64,000 nucleotides of DNA, taken from assembly GCF_023614235.1 (NCBI RefSeq), contig NZ_CP094264.1, positions 62,001 to 126,000 on the forward strand, in the 5' to 3' direction. The DNA comes from Streptomyces sp. MRC013. GTDB lineage: Bacteria > Actinomycetota > Actinomycetes > Streptomycetales > Streptomycetaceae. Below, piece after piece: positions 46,428 through 55,582 of this stretch. A program made the translations under genes and the position numbers. The stretch's first letter is position 1. Every line of letters starts with the position of its first letter. Under the pieces are notes generated by a model that saw only the letters and a list, made by a program, of their open reading frames with translations, was not told where the DNA came from and searched no databases.

Positions 46428-47342
46428 GTGCCGCGACTGCATTCGAGTGACTACGAGGCGATGCTGGACCTGGCCGTCGGCGTGCTGCGGACGCACGACT
46501 CCGACGAGCTGTGGCGCCTGGTCGTCCGGGAATTGCTGCGGGCCCTCGACGCCGCCGTCGTCGTGGACAAGGACGTCGAGTGGCGCCCGGACAGCGGCCC
46601 CGTCAGGATCTGGCGCCCGCAGGGGCGCACCCCGCAGCCGCGGTTGTCGACGGCGACGGCGCCCGACGACGGCGCCCTGCACCGCATCCGTGCGGGTTAC
46701 CCGTTCGCGGGCCACTACATGCGCGTACCGCACGACAGGGCCCCGCGCACCGCGGCGGAGCTGGCGGGCGAGGCCGTCTGGCTGCGCAGCCAGACGGCAC
46801 GGGTGACGCGCGAGGTCTTCGGGACCCGGCACGCGCTGGGCCTGCCGCTGACGGCGCCCGGCGGCAGCGGACCGGTGCACGGGTTCATCGTCCACCGTGA
46901 CGGCCGGGACTTCACCGACCTCGAGCGCCGGTACGCCGCGCGGGTCCAGCCGCTCCTCTCGGCTGCCGCGGCCCAGCGCCGCCTGCTGGCCCGCGGCCGG
47001 CCGGCGCCGGACCCGGCCGCCGGTGCGGGCGGCGCGGACGCTCCGGCCCCCGGCGCGGGCGTCGGGGGCGCTGCGGCCCCGCCCGCCGAGTACGGGCTGA
47101 CGCCGCGGGAGCACGCCGTCCTGCTCGCCCTCGCCGAGGGCCTCCCCGCCACGGCGGTCGCCCGCCGCCTGGGCATATCGGCCCGCACCGTGCACAAGCA
47201 CCTGCAGAACCTCTACCGCAAGCTCGGCGCGGCCGACCGCCTCAGCGCGGTCCTGCGCGCGCAAGAGGCCGGCCTGCTGCGCGTTCCCGGCCCGGCGGCG
47301 CACGGCCCGGGGAGCGGCGCGGAGCCCTGCCGGGCGCGGTGA
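46428..47342 (+). CDS. LuxR-family transcriptional regulator with GAF-like sensor
   Basis: This is a 304-residue protein. The first 180 residues look like a GAF-type sensor (YEAMLDLAVGVLRTHDSDELW, then GHYMRVPHDRAPRTAAEL and LGLPLTAPGGSG). An Ala/Pro/Gly linker leads to a C-terminal LuxR helix-turn-helix: YGLTPREHAVLLALAEGLPA, VARRLGISARTVHKHLQNLY and RKLGAADRLSAVL. There is no receiver or ATPase domain. GTG 46428 is the start; GAGGGA lies close upstream. The target is unknown. The nearest candidates are the divergent I36-like gene and the convergent oxidoreductase gene. Confidence 0.9.
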   Translation: MPRLHSSDYEAMLDLAVGVLRTHDSDELWRLVVRELLRALDAAVVVDKDVEWRPDSGPVRIWRPQGRTPQPRLSTATAPDDGALHRIRAGYPFAGHYMRVPHDRAPRTAAELAGEAVWLRSQTARVTREVFGTRHALGLPLTAPGGSGPVHGFIVHRDGRDFTDLERRYAARVQPLLSAAAAQRRLLARGRPAPDPAAGAGGADAPAPGAGVGGAAAPPAEYGLTPREHAVLLALAEGLPATAVARRLGISARTVHKHLQNLYRKLGAADRLSAVLRAQEAGLLRVPGPAAHGPGSGAEPCRAR

Positions 47343-47432
47343 GGTCCGCCGGAGCCGTTCCTCCGGCGCGCGGTGCGGGTGGGGGCGGTGCGGCGGGCGT
47401 CCGCGGCGCGGGTGCCCGCCGCACCGGGCGGG

Positions 47433-48631
47433 TCAGGACGACGCCTCGGCGACCGGGACGGCGCGGGCCGCCCCCGTACGACGCGGTGGCGGCGGACCGG
47501 CAGGCCGAGGGCCGGGTTGGCGACGCCCCAGGCGGCGCCCCTGCAGACGAGTTCCTTGTAAAGGGCGGCGAGCCGGCCGGTCAGGGCGGCGCCGACGGCC
47601 CGGTCGTCGGCGGTGACGTACTGGATCAGCCCGTCCCCGCGGCCGAGCGAGACGCACTGGTTGTAGTAGCGGATCGACACCGCCGGCACCTTCCTGCCCG
47701 TCAGGCGCGCCGCGATGGCGTCGGCGGCCTGCCACGCGGAGGGGACGCCCGAGGCGCACGACATCCGCAGCGGCCTGCCGCCCGGGCCCGTCGCCATGGC
47801 CGCGTCGCCGACGGCGTACACGTCCGGGTGCGAGACCGAGCGCATGGATCCGTCGACCGTGATCCGGCCCGTACCGGTGGTCTCCAGGGCGGTGGCCCGC
47901 GCGATCGGGTGGGCCGCGAAGCCGGTGGCCCACACGGTGACCGCGGCCGGGACGTCCTCGCCGCCGGCGGTGGTGACGCGGTCGGCTCCGACGCCGGTGA
48001 CGGTGGTGTGCTCGTGCACGGTGACGCCGAGCCTGCCGAAGACCTTCCGCAGATGGGCGCGGCCCTTGTCGGAGAACCGGTCGCCGAGGCCGCCGCGGGT
48101 GACGAGGGCGACGGCGAGGTCCGGCCGGGCCCCGGCGATCTCGGCGGCGGCCTCCAGTCCGGTGAGGCCGCCGCCGACGACGACCACGGGCCGTCCGGCG
48201 CCCAGGCCCACCAGGCGTTCGCGCAGCCGGAGCGCCCCGGGCCGGTTCGCGATCTCGTGGGCGTGCTCGGCGGCCCCGGGGACGCCCCGGTCGTCCCAGC
48301 CGCTGCCGAGGGCGTAGACGAGGGTGTCGTAGCGCAGTTCCCCGGTGCCGCCGTCCGCGTCGACGACGGCGACGGTCCTGCGGTCGACGTCGACGGCGGT
48401 GACCTTCGCGCGCCTCGGCTCGACGCCGGTGCCCGCGAACATCTCCTTGAGGGGCCGGGGCCTCAGGTCCCGGCCGACCGCGAGCTGGTGGAGCCGGACG
48501 CGCTCGACGAAGTCGGGCCGGGCGTCGACGAGGGTGATGGAGACGTCGTCGCGGTGCAGCCGCCTGGCGAGGCGGCCGGCGGCGAGGGCCCCGGTGTATC
48601 CGGCGCCGAGGACGACGATGCGGTGCTGCAT
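47433..48631 (-). CDS. FAD-dependent NADH dehydrogenase-like oxidoreductase, ECF41 partner, C-terminal frameshift
   Basis: This flavoprotein has about 399 residues in the corrected frame. Two dinucleotide-binding motifs are clear: VLGAGYTGALAAGRLARRL (FAD) and VVVVGGGLTGLEAAAEIA (NADH). VYAVGDAAMATGPGG is the second FAD contact. It resembles type II NADH dehydrogenases without a membrane helix. The frame changes at the C5 run 47471-47475. With one added base the protein ends RAVPVAEASS at 47433; uncorrected it would run to 47213 and into the LuxR gene. ATG 48631 follows AGGAGCAGGA. It lies directly downstream of an ECF41 sigma gene, whose group is known to be linked to such oxidoreductases. 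Confidence 0.85.
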
Positions 48632-48766
48632 GTTCCTGCTCCTGTCTGCGCGGGTCCACCCGGTGTGCCGCGCGGTTCCGCCCCTTGAACCGGGCGGCCC
48701 GCCGTTTCCTGACGGGAGCGGGGTGTGAAACACCTCACACCGGGTCCGGGGCGTCCCGCGCTCCGG

Positions 48767-49711
48767 TCAGAAGGCGCGGAACACGGGCTCCCCCCGGTCG
48801 GCGGCCGCCCACATCGCGGTCGCGCGCCCGAGCTTGTCGGGGTTGACCTGGTTGCGGAGGACGGCGATGCCCTCGGCGGTGACCTCCGGGCACATGACGC
48901 CGATGACCCGGCCTCCGACGGCCACCACGACGGCGGGGCCGCCGTTCGCGGTGGTGACGTGGACCTCGACCGGACCGCCGACCAGGGCCCGCTTGGCACG
49001 GGTGGGTGTGAACAGGCCCCGCATGAACTTCGCGACCGCGAGGGCGCCCTCGAACGGCTTGACGCGGGCCGGGACCTTCCCGCCGCCGTCGCCGATCGAG
49101 ACGGCGTCGGCGGTGAGCAGCCTCACCAGCGGCTCGATCTTCCCACCGGTGGCCGCCGCCAGGAACTCCTCCACGATCCGCCGGGCCGCGGCCCCGTCGA
49201 CCTCCGAGCGGGCCCTGCCGTCCGCGATGTGCTTCCTGGCACGGTGGAGGATCTGCTGGCTGGCGCCCTCGGTGAGGCCGAGGATCCCGGCGATCTCGCG
49301 GTGCGGGTAGTCGAAGGCCTCCCGCAGCACGTACACCGCCCGCTCGTGGGGGGAGAGCCGCTCCATGAGGGCGAGGACCGCGTACGAGACCGACTCGCGC
49401 TGCTCGGCGGTGTCGGCCGGACCGAGCATCGGGTCCCCGTCGAGCAGCGGTTCGGGGAGCCACTGGCCCACGTAGTTCTCGCGCCGCACGCGGGCCGAGG
49501 AGAGCTGGTTGAGGCACAGGTTGGTGAGGACCTTCGTCAACCAGGCCGCGGGAACCTCGATGCGCTCGACGTCGGCGGCCCGCCAGCGCAGGAAGACCTC
49601 CTGCACGGCGTCCTCGGCCTCGCTCGCGGAGCCCAGGAGGCGGTAGGCGATGGCCTCCAGACGGGGCCTCGCGGCCTCGAAGTGCTCCACGTCCTTCGTG
49701 GTCGGCGGCAT
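48767..49711 (-). CDS. ECF41-group RNA polymerase sigma factor (SigJ-like) with SnoaL-like C-terminal domain
   Basis: This is a 314-residue extracytoplasmic-function sigma factor. Region 2 includes YRLLGSASEAEDAVQEVFLR, and region 4 includes LSPHERAVYVLREAFDYPHREIAGIL with HTH EGASQQILHRARKHI. The following SnoaL_2-like domain (VDGAAARRIVEEFLAAATGG) replaces a separate anti-sigma factor. The hallmark ECF41 motifs WLPEPL in the linker, DGGGK and NPDKL in the C-terminal domain are all present. In this group the C-terminal domain tunes activity in cis. The target promoter is likely that of the oxidoreductase gene immediately downstream (136 bp gap), and possibly its own. Confidence 0.93.
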   Translation of the reverse strand: MPPTTKDVEHFEAARPRLEAIAYRLLGSASEAEDAVQEVFLRWRAADVERIEVPAAWLTKVLTNLCLNQLSSARVRRENYVGQWLPEPLLDGDPMLGPADTAEQRESVSYAVLALMERLSPHERAVYVLREAFDYPHREIAGILGLTEGASQQILHRARKHIADGRARSEVDGAAARRIVEEFLAAATGGKIEPLVRLLTADAVSIGDGGGKVPARVKPFEGALAVAKFMRGLFTPTRAKRALVGGPVEVHVTTANGGPAVVVAVGGRVIGVMCPEVTAEGIAVLRNQVNPDKLGRATAMWAAADRGEPVFRAF

Positions 49712-49863
49712 GGCCCGGATCCTATCCGGGCGGCGCGGGGAGGTCCCGGGTGCCTCACGGGCCGCGCGTTCGCCGGGTGTTCGCCGGGCGGGGCGGGAGT
49801 GCCCAGTGCTCTGACCGGGAAGGTCCGCCGGGGCGGTGGCTCCGTCCCGATAGTCTGCACGGC

Positions 49864-50658
49864 GTGATCAACTCATACGCGAACTCCGACGACGCCGCAG
49901 TCGCGATAGCCGGGGCACGGGCTGGCGCGGACGTGGTCCGCGGTATGTACGGCCGGCGGCTCGACCGCATCGACAAGGGTGCCGGGGACTTCGCCACCGC
50001 CGCCGACGTGGAGGCCGAGAAGGCGATCCTCGGCGTCATCCGCGCCGCACGGCCCGATGACGCGGTGCTCGGCGAGGAGGGCGGGCAGCAGGGCGCCGCC
50101 GACGCCGCGCGCCAGTGGTTGGTGGATCCCCTGTGCGGCACGCTGAACTACGCCGCCGGCACCATGCTGGCGGCCGTCAACGTGGCGCTGCACGGTGGGG
50201 CCGCGGCCGTGGCCGACCCGTTCAGCGGCGAGGTTTTCTTCACCGACGGGGAGACCGCCTGGGTGCGGCGTGACGGGGCCGACGACGCGCTGCTGACGCC
50301 GACGCCCGCCACCCGGCTGGTGGACGTCAACCTGGATCCGCCGTTCCCGAGTGCGCCGGGGTTCCGGGCCGTGGATCTGCTGACCCACCCCGGGTTCGTC
50401 GAACGTTTCCGGCCGCGCGTCGTTTCCACGGCGCTGGCGCTGACCTGGGTGGCTGCCGGCAGGCGCGCCGCGTACGTCACCGATGGCGGCGACCTCTCCA
50501 GGAGCGTGCACTTCGCGGCCGGCATCGCTCTGTGCCGGGCCGCCGGCTGCGTTGTCACCGGCATCGACGGTGCTCCGACGGGTGAGGCAGGCCGTGGGCT
50601 CGTGGTCGCCGCCGACGACGAGACCCACGGGCTGCTGATGTCGATGACGCGCAGCTGA
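49864..50658 (+). CDS. Inositol monophosphatase-like protein with altered metal ligands
   Basis: This is a 264-residue protein of the IMPase/FIG superfamily. The fold markers are present: GEEGG (E71, E72), the WLVDPLCGTLNYA loop and SVHFAAGIALC near the C-terminus. Active enzymes read D-P-x-D-G-T and W-D-x-A-A-G. Here the second Asp is Cys91 and the late Asp is His216, so two of the metal ligands are replaced while D88 is kept. It may be a weak or non-hydrolytic member, or bind a different metal. GTG 49864 starts the protein. It is divergent from the ECF41 sigma gene and unrelated to it in strand. Confidence 0.85.
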   Translation: MINSYANSDDAAVAIAGARAGADVVRGMYGRRLDRIDKGAGDFATAADVEAEKAILGVIRAARPDDAVLGEEGGQQGAADAARQWLVDPLCGTLNYAAGTMLAAVNVALHGGAAAVADPFSGEVFFTDGETAWVRRDGADDALLTPTPATRLVDVNLDPPFPSAPGFRAVDLLTHPGFVERFRPRVVSTALALTWVAAGRRAAYVTDGGDLSRSVHFAAGIALCRAAGCVVTGIDGAPTGEAGRGLVVAADDETHGLLMSMTRS

Positions 50659-50798
50659 ACCCGGCGCTGTGACCGCATGGTCTTCGCCGGGCTGGGTCAG
50701 GCCCCGGGAGGGGCCCGCCGCCCCAGCGGACGCCCCTCCCGCTGTGGATCCGGGCGCGTTCACGGCGTCGAGCCGGGAGGGCCTGCCGGTGGCGGACG

Positions 50799-51893
50799 TC
50801 ACCGTCCATCCGACCGCCCGGATGACCGCCCCGGCGAACCTTCCCGGCCGGAGCGCTGGCGGCCGCCGGCCGAAGGGGAGGACCGGGCCGGCGGCGTCCC
50901 GCCGAACCTGTCGAAGACGTACGAGCACAGGAACACCCCGCCGGTGACGAGCAGTCCTCCCCCCGCTTCCCGGAGCGTGGGCGGCCGCCCCTCCCAGGCG
51001 AGGTGGGACAGCGCCCCGAAGACCGCTTCCATGCCGACGATCGGCCCCATGAGGGCGGACGGCAGGCGCTTGGAGGCGAAGTTCCAGAACCAGGTGGCGA
51101 ACCAGGAGCCCAGGGCGGCGAGCGCCACGCACCAGGCCAGGAACGACCAGAAGACGTCCGCGTCCGAGAACGGCGACGTGCCGCCCGCCGAAGCCGCCCG
51201 CGGGACGAGGAGGAGCGAACCGCAGAAGGCCCCCAGGCCGATGCCGGCCGTCCACACGGTGTTGTCGACGGTGAACGCGGGGCGTTGCAGCACCATGCGG
51301 TTGACGATCACGAAGTACGTCCACGCCGCGCACGAGGCGAAGCCGAGCACGGCGCCGGTGACGACGTCGTTCCCCGGCCCGGCCCGGCCGGTGGGCACTC
51401 CGTTCACCAGGAGCAGGCCACAGGCGATGACGGCCACCGGAAGGGCGAGCCGGTGCCACGCGAGGGCCTTCTCGAAGAAGTTGGAGACCAGGGCCACCGT
51501 GACGGGGATCAGCCCCGTCATGGTGGACGCCAGGACTCCGCCCCCGGTCTGCGCCGACAGCGCCAGGAGCAGGTAGAAGCCGACGTAGCCGACCGCACCG
51601 AGGTGCATGGCGTTGAGCAGGTTGCCGACTCCCAGGGCCCTGGTCTTCCCCGCGTTGACCGCGAGGACGGCCAGGGAGACGGCTCCGAAGACCGTGTACC
51701 GCCCCATCACCAGGTAGTAGACGTTCACCGGGGCGACGGCGACCGGGCCGACGAAGGTGAAGCCCCACAGGGCGGTCGCCGCCAGCGCGGCGAGCAGTCC
51801 GGCCACCGCGGCCGGCCGCGACCGCCGCCGCTCCTCCCGGGTGGCCGGACCGCCGGCGGTCGAGTCGCCTGCCTGCCGGGTGTGCTGCGCCAT
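50799..51893 (-). CDS. EamA/DMT-family transporter
   Basis: This is a 364-residue membrane protein with ten predicted helices in two EamA repeats (AATALWGFTFVGPVAVAPVN; then VVTGAVLGFASCAAWTYFV and GPIVGMEAVFGALSHLAWEG). It belongs to the drug/metabolite transporter superfamily, usually exporters of amino acids or other small metabolites. The C-terminal 40 residues are Ser/Arg/Gly-rich and cytoplasmic. ATG 51893 has GGAAGG about 10 bases upstream. There is no linked gene. Confidence 0.9.
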   Translation of the reverse strand: MAQHTRQAGDSTAGGPATREERRRSRPAAVAGLLAALAATALWGFTFVGPVAVAPVNVYYLVMGRYTVFGAVSLAVLAVNAGKTRALGVGNLLNAMHLGAVGYVGFYLLLALSAQTGGGVLASTMTGLIPVTVALVSNFFEKALAWHRLALPVAVIACGLLLVNGVPTGRAGPGNDVVTGAVLGFASCAAWTYFVIVNRMVLQRPAFTVDNTVWTAGIGLGAFCGSLLLVPRAASAGGTSPFSDADVFWSFLAWCVALAALGSWFATWFWNFASKRLPSALMGPIVGMEAVFGALSHLAWEGRPPTLREAGGGLLVTGGVFLCSYVFDRFGGTPPARSSPSAGGRQRSGREGSPGRSSGRSDGR

Positions 51894-52378
51894 GGCGTGC
51901 CGCCTTCCAGGAGGGTTCCGTGTCCGGTGCGCGTCGCCGCGCGAGCGGTCCCCCGCCGACCGGCGGACCCCGGCCGGCGGGGAAGCCGCACGCGGCGGGG
52001 GGACCGAAGTCGGCGCGGGCGGACCCGCGGTCGTCGGCCGCCCGGGCGACGGACTTCCCGTCGGTCACCGTGCGGGGCGCGAGGCCCCGGTCCTGGACGG
52101 GTGAGGGTCTCGCGGTCCACCTGGTTGAGTGTGTCCGGCGGCGCGTCCGGCCACGCATGGCGGAAGCGCGCGGGGCCGGACGCGCCGCGGGAGCCGCACC
52201 GGGGCCGTCGGGCTTCCGCCGGCCCCCGTCGGTGCCGGCGGGTTCCGCTTCGCTCCCCTCCGCGCGGCCGTCCGCCCTCGCTCCGGTGACCGGCCGGGCC
52301 CCGCGGCCCGAAAGCCGGGCGCGTACCGGCTGGTTCGCCTACGTGTGCTCCTGCGAACTTACGAAGGGGAGTGGGACG
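51894..52378. other. Intergenic, no gene identified
   Basis: This region lies upstream of the EamA gene. The segment 52326-52370 (with ACTTACGAAG) is slightly less GC-rich and may contain a promoter for the small frame at 52379. Confidence 0.35.
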
Positions 52379-52729
52379 GTGAGGCCTGCCGAGGCGCCGG
52401 CGGAACGTGCGGAGGCGACGCGCCGTGCGGAGCAGGTGCGAGCGCCCATCGTCGGCGGCGCGCGGTGCCGGGAGGGGGAGGCCCCCGCCGAGGACGCGAC
52501 TCGACTGCTGGCTGAGGCCGGTGAGGTACTGGACGCCCCGGGAGCGTTGGTCCGGCGGATCAACCGGACCGGCGCCGCCGTGCGGATGGGCCCGGACGGC
52601 GCGCCCACCGACGCCCTCGCCTCCGGGACGTCCTGCGGCTGCGTCACTCCGTGGTCGCCGCGGCGCCGGACGCGGCGGCGGGTCAGGGCGAACGGGGGTA
52701 CGGTCGGCAGCTTCGGTCCGGGTCGGTGA
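52379..52729 (+). CDS. Possible small or degenerate GAF-like protein
   Basis: This is a 116-codon frame beginning at GTG 52379 with AAGGGGAG at good spacing. The centre, ATRLLAEAGEVLDAPGALV followed by RRINRTGAAVRMGPDGA, looks coding and faintly like part of a GAF sensor. The end becomes Arg-rich and shadow-like. It may be a fragment or a frameshifted gene. No function can be assigned. Confidence 0.3.
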   Translation: MRPAEAPAERAEATRRAEQVRAPIVGGARCREGEAPAEDATRLLAEAGEVLDAPGALVRRINRTGAAVRMGPDGAPTDALASGTSCGCVTPWSPRRRTRRRVRANGGTVGSFGPGR

Positions 52730-53136
52730 TGCTCTCCGCGCCTCCCGTCGCGGAACCGCACGGCCGCGCGGACGCGCTCGCCCGGGAGATCCGCGGGGTC
52801 GACGTGCGGATCCGGCGTGCGAACCGGGGGTCGACCTGCCGGACTGAGCGGTCCAGCGGATCCGGCGATGCGGAGCGGGTAGCGGCTTCAAAGGCGTGCA
52901 CACACCGAGGGCCGGCGGTTCCCCGGACGTGCGGGGGCGCCCCCCGCACGCCCGGGGAACCGCCCGTCCGGAGGGCGGACGGCGGTGGCCGGGGCGGTGG
53001 TGCGTCGGGCGGGCGGCAGCCGACGGGCCGGGGAAGGACCCTCGCGGAATCCCGCGCGGAGGCGTGTAACCCGGTGGGCGCGGACCACTCGGAGGACGAG
53101 AGGGGCGGGGACACCGGACGAGGAAGGGAGCGGGCC

Positions 53137-53973
53137 GTGGAGCGCACACCGCCCGAGGGCACCGCGGAGATCCTGTTCATCGGAAACGCCACCCTGCTGA
53201 TCCGCTACGGGGAACTGACACTGCTGACGGACCCGAACTTCCTCCACCGCGGGCAGCGGGCCCACCTCGGCTACGGACTGGTGTCGCGGCGGCTGACCGA
53301 GCCGGCCCTGGACGTCGCGGAACTGCCCCACGCCGACCTCGACGCGGTGGTGTTGTCCCACCTGCACGGCGACCACTTCGACCGGGTGGCCCGGCGCGGG
53401 CTGGACCGGGACCTGCCGTTCGTGACCACCCCGCACGCCCGCCGCCTGCTGAAGGGCCTGTACGGCTTCCGCCGCGCCACCGGCCTGCGCACGTGGCAGA
53501 GCCGCACCCTGCGGCACGGGGACTCCTCGGTGCGCGTCACTTCGCTGCCCGGCCGTCACGGACCCGGCCCGGCACGGGTGCTGCTGCCACCGGTGATGGG
53601 CAGCCTGCTGGAGTTCGGCGACCGTTCGGGAGAGACCCGGCTGGTCCTCTACCTGTCCGGGGACACCCTGTTCCACCGGGGCCTGAGGGAGATAGCCGGG
53701 CGGTACCCGGACATCCACCTGGCCGTCCTGCACCTGGGGGGTACGACACTGCCCGGCGGGCTCGTCGTCACCATGGACGCCGGGCAGGGAGCCGACCTGC
53801 TCGACCTGCTGCTCCCGCGCCGGGTGCTGCCCGTCCACTACGACGACTACACGGTCTTCCGCTCCCCGCTGGAGGACTTCCTCGCCGAGGCGCGGCGCCG
53901 CGGCCACGGCGCCCGCCTGCTGCGGTGCGCTCCGGGCGAGCGGGTGACCGTCGGCGCGGAGGCCGCGGCCTGA
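53137..53973 (+). CDS. MBL-fold metal-dependent hydrolase (UlaG/lactamase_B_2-like)
   Basis: This is a 278-residue metallo-beta-lactamase-fold protein. The chain starts IEILF-like (AEILFIGNATLLIRYGELTL) with LTDPNFLHRGQ. The metal motif SHLHGDHFD (H-x-H-x-D-H) is intact, and the later LSGDTLFHRGL and HYDDYTVF give the remaining Asp and His. It resembles the L-ascorbate-6-phosphate lactonase/N-acylphosphatidylethanolamine-PLD-like branch acting on small or lipid substrates. The specific substrate is unknown. GTG 53137 has GGGAG 7 bases upstream. Confidence 0.88.
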   Translation: MERTPPEGTAEILFIGNATLLIRYGELTLLTDPNFLHRGQRAHLGYGLVSRRLTEPALDVAELPHADLDAVVLSHLHGDHFDRVARRGLDRDLPFVTTPHARRLLKGLYGFRRATGLRTWQSRTLRHGDSSVRVTSLPGRHGPGPARVLLPPVMGSLLEFGDRSGETRLVLYLSGDTLFHRGLREIAGRYPDIHLAVLHLGGTTLPGGLVVTMDAGQGADLLDLLLPRRVLPVHYDDYTVFRSPLEDFLAEARRRGHGARLLRCAPGERVTVGAEAAA

Positions 53974-54560
53974 CCGGTACGCCGGCTTCCAGGCCGGGAG
54001 GCCGGCGGCCGTCCGCCGTCGGAGCCGGTACGCCGCGGGGAGGCGGGTTCCCGCCGCCGGTGCCGGCGCCGTCCGGGGACGGGTGGGCAGGCGGCGGGGG
54101 CGGGCCGCCGGAACCCGTGCCCGTGCTCCACCGCCCGGACCGCCCGGACCTCCCGGAGCTCCGCCTCCGCACCGCTGCCGTCCGGCCCGTGGGCGCGGTG
54201 CTCCCGGCGCCGCGCCCACGGCTTCTCCGCCGGGCACCGGCGCCGTTTCCCTCCGATGGCCGGTACGCCAGAGCGGGCGTCCGACCCGGTGCCGCGACCC
54301 CGGTCGAGTGAAGAGGCCCCGGCCGGGTCCGCGATATCGGCCACACCCATTCGGGTGAGGCGAAAGGAGCCTTTCGCCGCGTTCGGCCGCGACCTTGGGC
54401 GCGACACCCGCCGCGCGGCGGACCGGTACCGGGGGAAAGACGTAGGCTCCTCCACGAATGTCCCGGGACGCATGTCCCGGGCGGCTTCGGACGGGAACGT
54501 CCCCGACCCGCTCGACGGGGCGGCCGGCTCGGCCACCGCTCTGCGCATTGGGAGAGAATC
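53974..54560. other. Intergenic with two tandem small hairpins at 54344-54378
   Basis: CACCC/GGGTG (loop ATTC, 54344-54357) is followed at once by a perfect 20-bp palindrome GGCGAAAGGAGCCTTTCGCC (54359-54378). They lie about 180 bases upstream of the sdhB-like gene and could be a terminator or a regulatory leader. No gene is seen. Confidence 0.5.
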
Positions 54561-55328
54561 ATGAGTACCACGGTCCTGACGGGCGGCGGCGGGCCCGGCG
54601 CCGAGGAGTCCTCGTCGCCGTACATCACGGCCACTTTCCGGATCCGCCGTTTCGACCCGGAGCTCTCGGACGAGGCGCGGTGGCAGGACTTCCAGGTCGA
54701 GATCGACCCCAGGGAGCGGGTGCTCGACGGTCTCCACAAGATCAAGTGGGACGTGGACGGCTCGCTGACCTTCCGCCGCTCCTGCGCGCACGGCATCTGC
54801 GGCTCCGACGCCATGCGGATCAACGGCAGGAACCGGCTGGCCTGCAAGACGCTGATCAAGGACATCGACCCGCACAGGCCCATCACGATCGAGCCGCTGA
54901 AGGCGCTGACCGTGCTGAAGGACCTGGTCGTGGACATGGAGCCGTTCTTCCAGGCGTACCGGGACGTGATGCCGTTCCTGATCACGTCGGGGAACGAGCC
55001 GACGCGGGAGCGGCTGCAGTCCGCGGAGGACCGGGAGCGCTTCGACGACACGACGAAGTGCATCCTGTGCGCCGCCTGCACCTCCTCCTGCCCGGTGTTC
55101 TGGAACGACGGCCAGTACTTCGGCCCGGCCGCGATCGTCAACGCCCACCGCTTCATCTTCGACTCGCGCGACGAGGCGGCGGAGCGGCGGCTGGAGGTCC
55201 TCAACGGCCAGGACGGCGTGTGGCGCTGCCGCACCATCTTCAACTGCACCGAGGTGTGCCCGCGCGGCATCGAGATCACCAAGGCGATCCAGGAGGTCAA
55301 GCGCGCACTGATCACACGGCGCGTCTGA
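54561..55328 (+). CDS. sdhB: Succinate dehydrogenase/fumarate reductase iron-sulfur subunit (SdhB-like), orphan
   Basis: This is a 255-residue iron-sulfur protein. The N-terminal ferredoxin-like domain binds a [2Fe-2S] cluster through SCAHGICGSDAM and the later RLACKTL. The C-terminal domain holds the [4Fe-4S] and [3Fe-4S] ligands in KCILCAACTSSCPVFW and FNCTEVCPRGIEITKAI. All expected cysteines are present, so the subunit should be functional. No sdhA, sdhC or sdhD gene lies nearby, whereas these are normally in one operon, so it would have to assemble with distant subunits or be a paralogue. ATG 54561 is preceded by GGGAGAGA. Confidence 0.92.
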   Translation: MSTTVLTGGGGPGAEESSSPYITATFRIRRFDPELSDEARWQDFQVEIDPRERVLDGLHKIKWDVDGSLTFRRSCAHGICGSDAMRINGRNRLACKTLIKDIDPHRPITIEPLKALTVLKDLVVDMEPFFQAYRDVMPFLITSGNEPTRERLQSAEDRERFDDTTKCILCAACTSSCPVFWNDGQYFGPAAIVNAHRFIFDSRDEAAERRLEVLNGQDGVWRCRTIFNCTEVCPRGIEITKAIQEVKRALITRRV

Positions 55329-55582
55329 ACCGTGCGCGCGGGTCGCCCGCCGGGCGGGGAGACCCGGTGGCGGCGTGCGGGGACCTCGGCCCCGTACCGG
55401 CGCGTCGACCCGGTCGCCGCCCCCGGCGCGACCGCCCGGTGGGGCGGGCGGACCGCCGGTGCCTTCGACCTCCGGTGGAAAGACGGCCGGGACGCTTCGG
55501 ACGGCCTTTTCCGGGAAACCCGGACGGCGTGAATCGACGGCTGACGCATCGACACGTGCGGACGGTCACGCAAGGAGGCACC

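Noticed and set aside
47213..47432. C-terminal extension of the ECF41-partner oxidoreductase
   Set aside because: It is Arg/Pro/Thr-rich and overlaps the LuxR gene on the other strand. The shifted frame ends sensibly at 47433.
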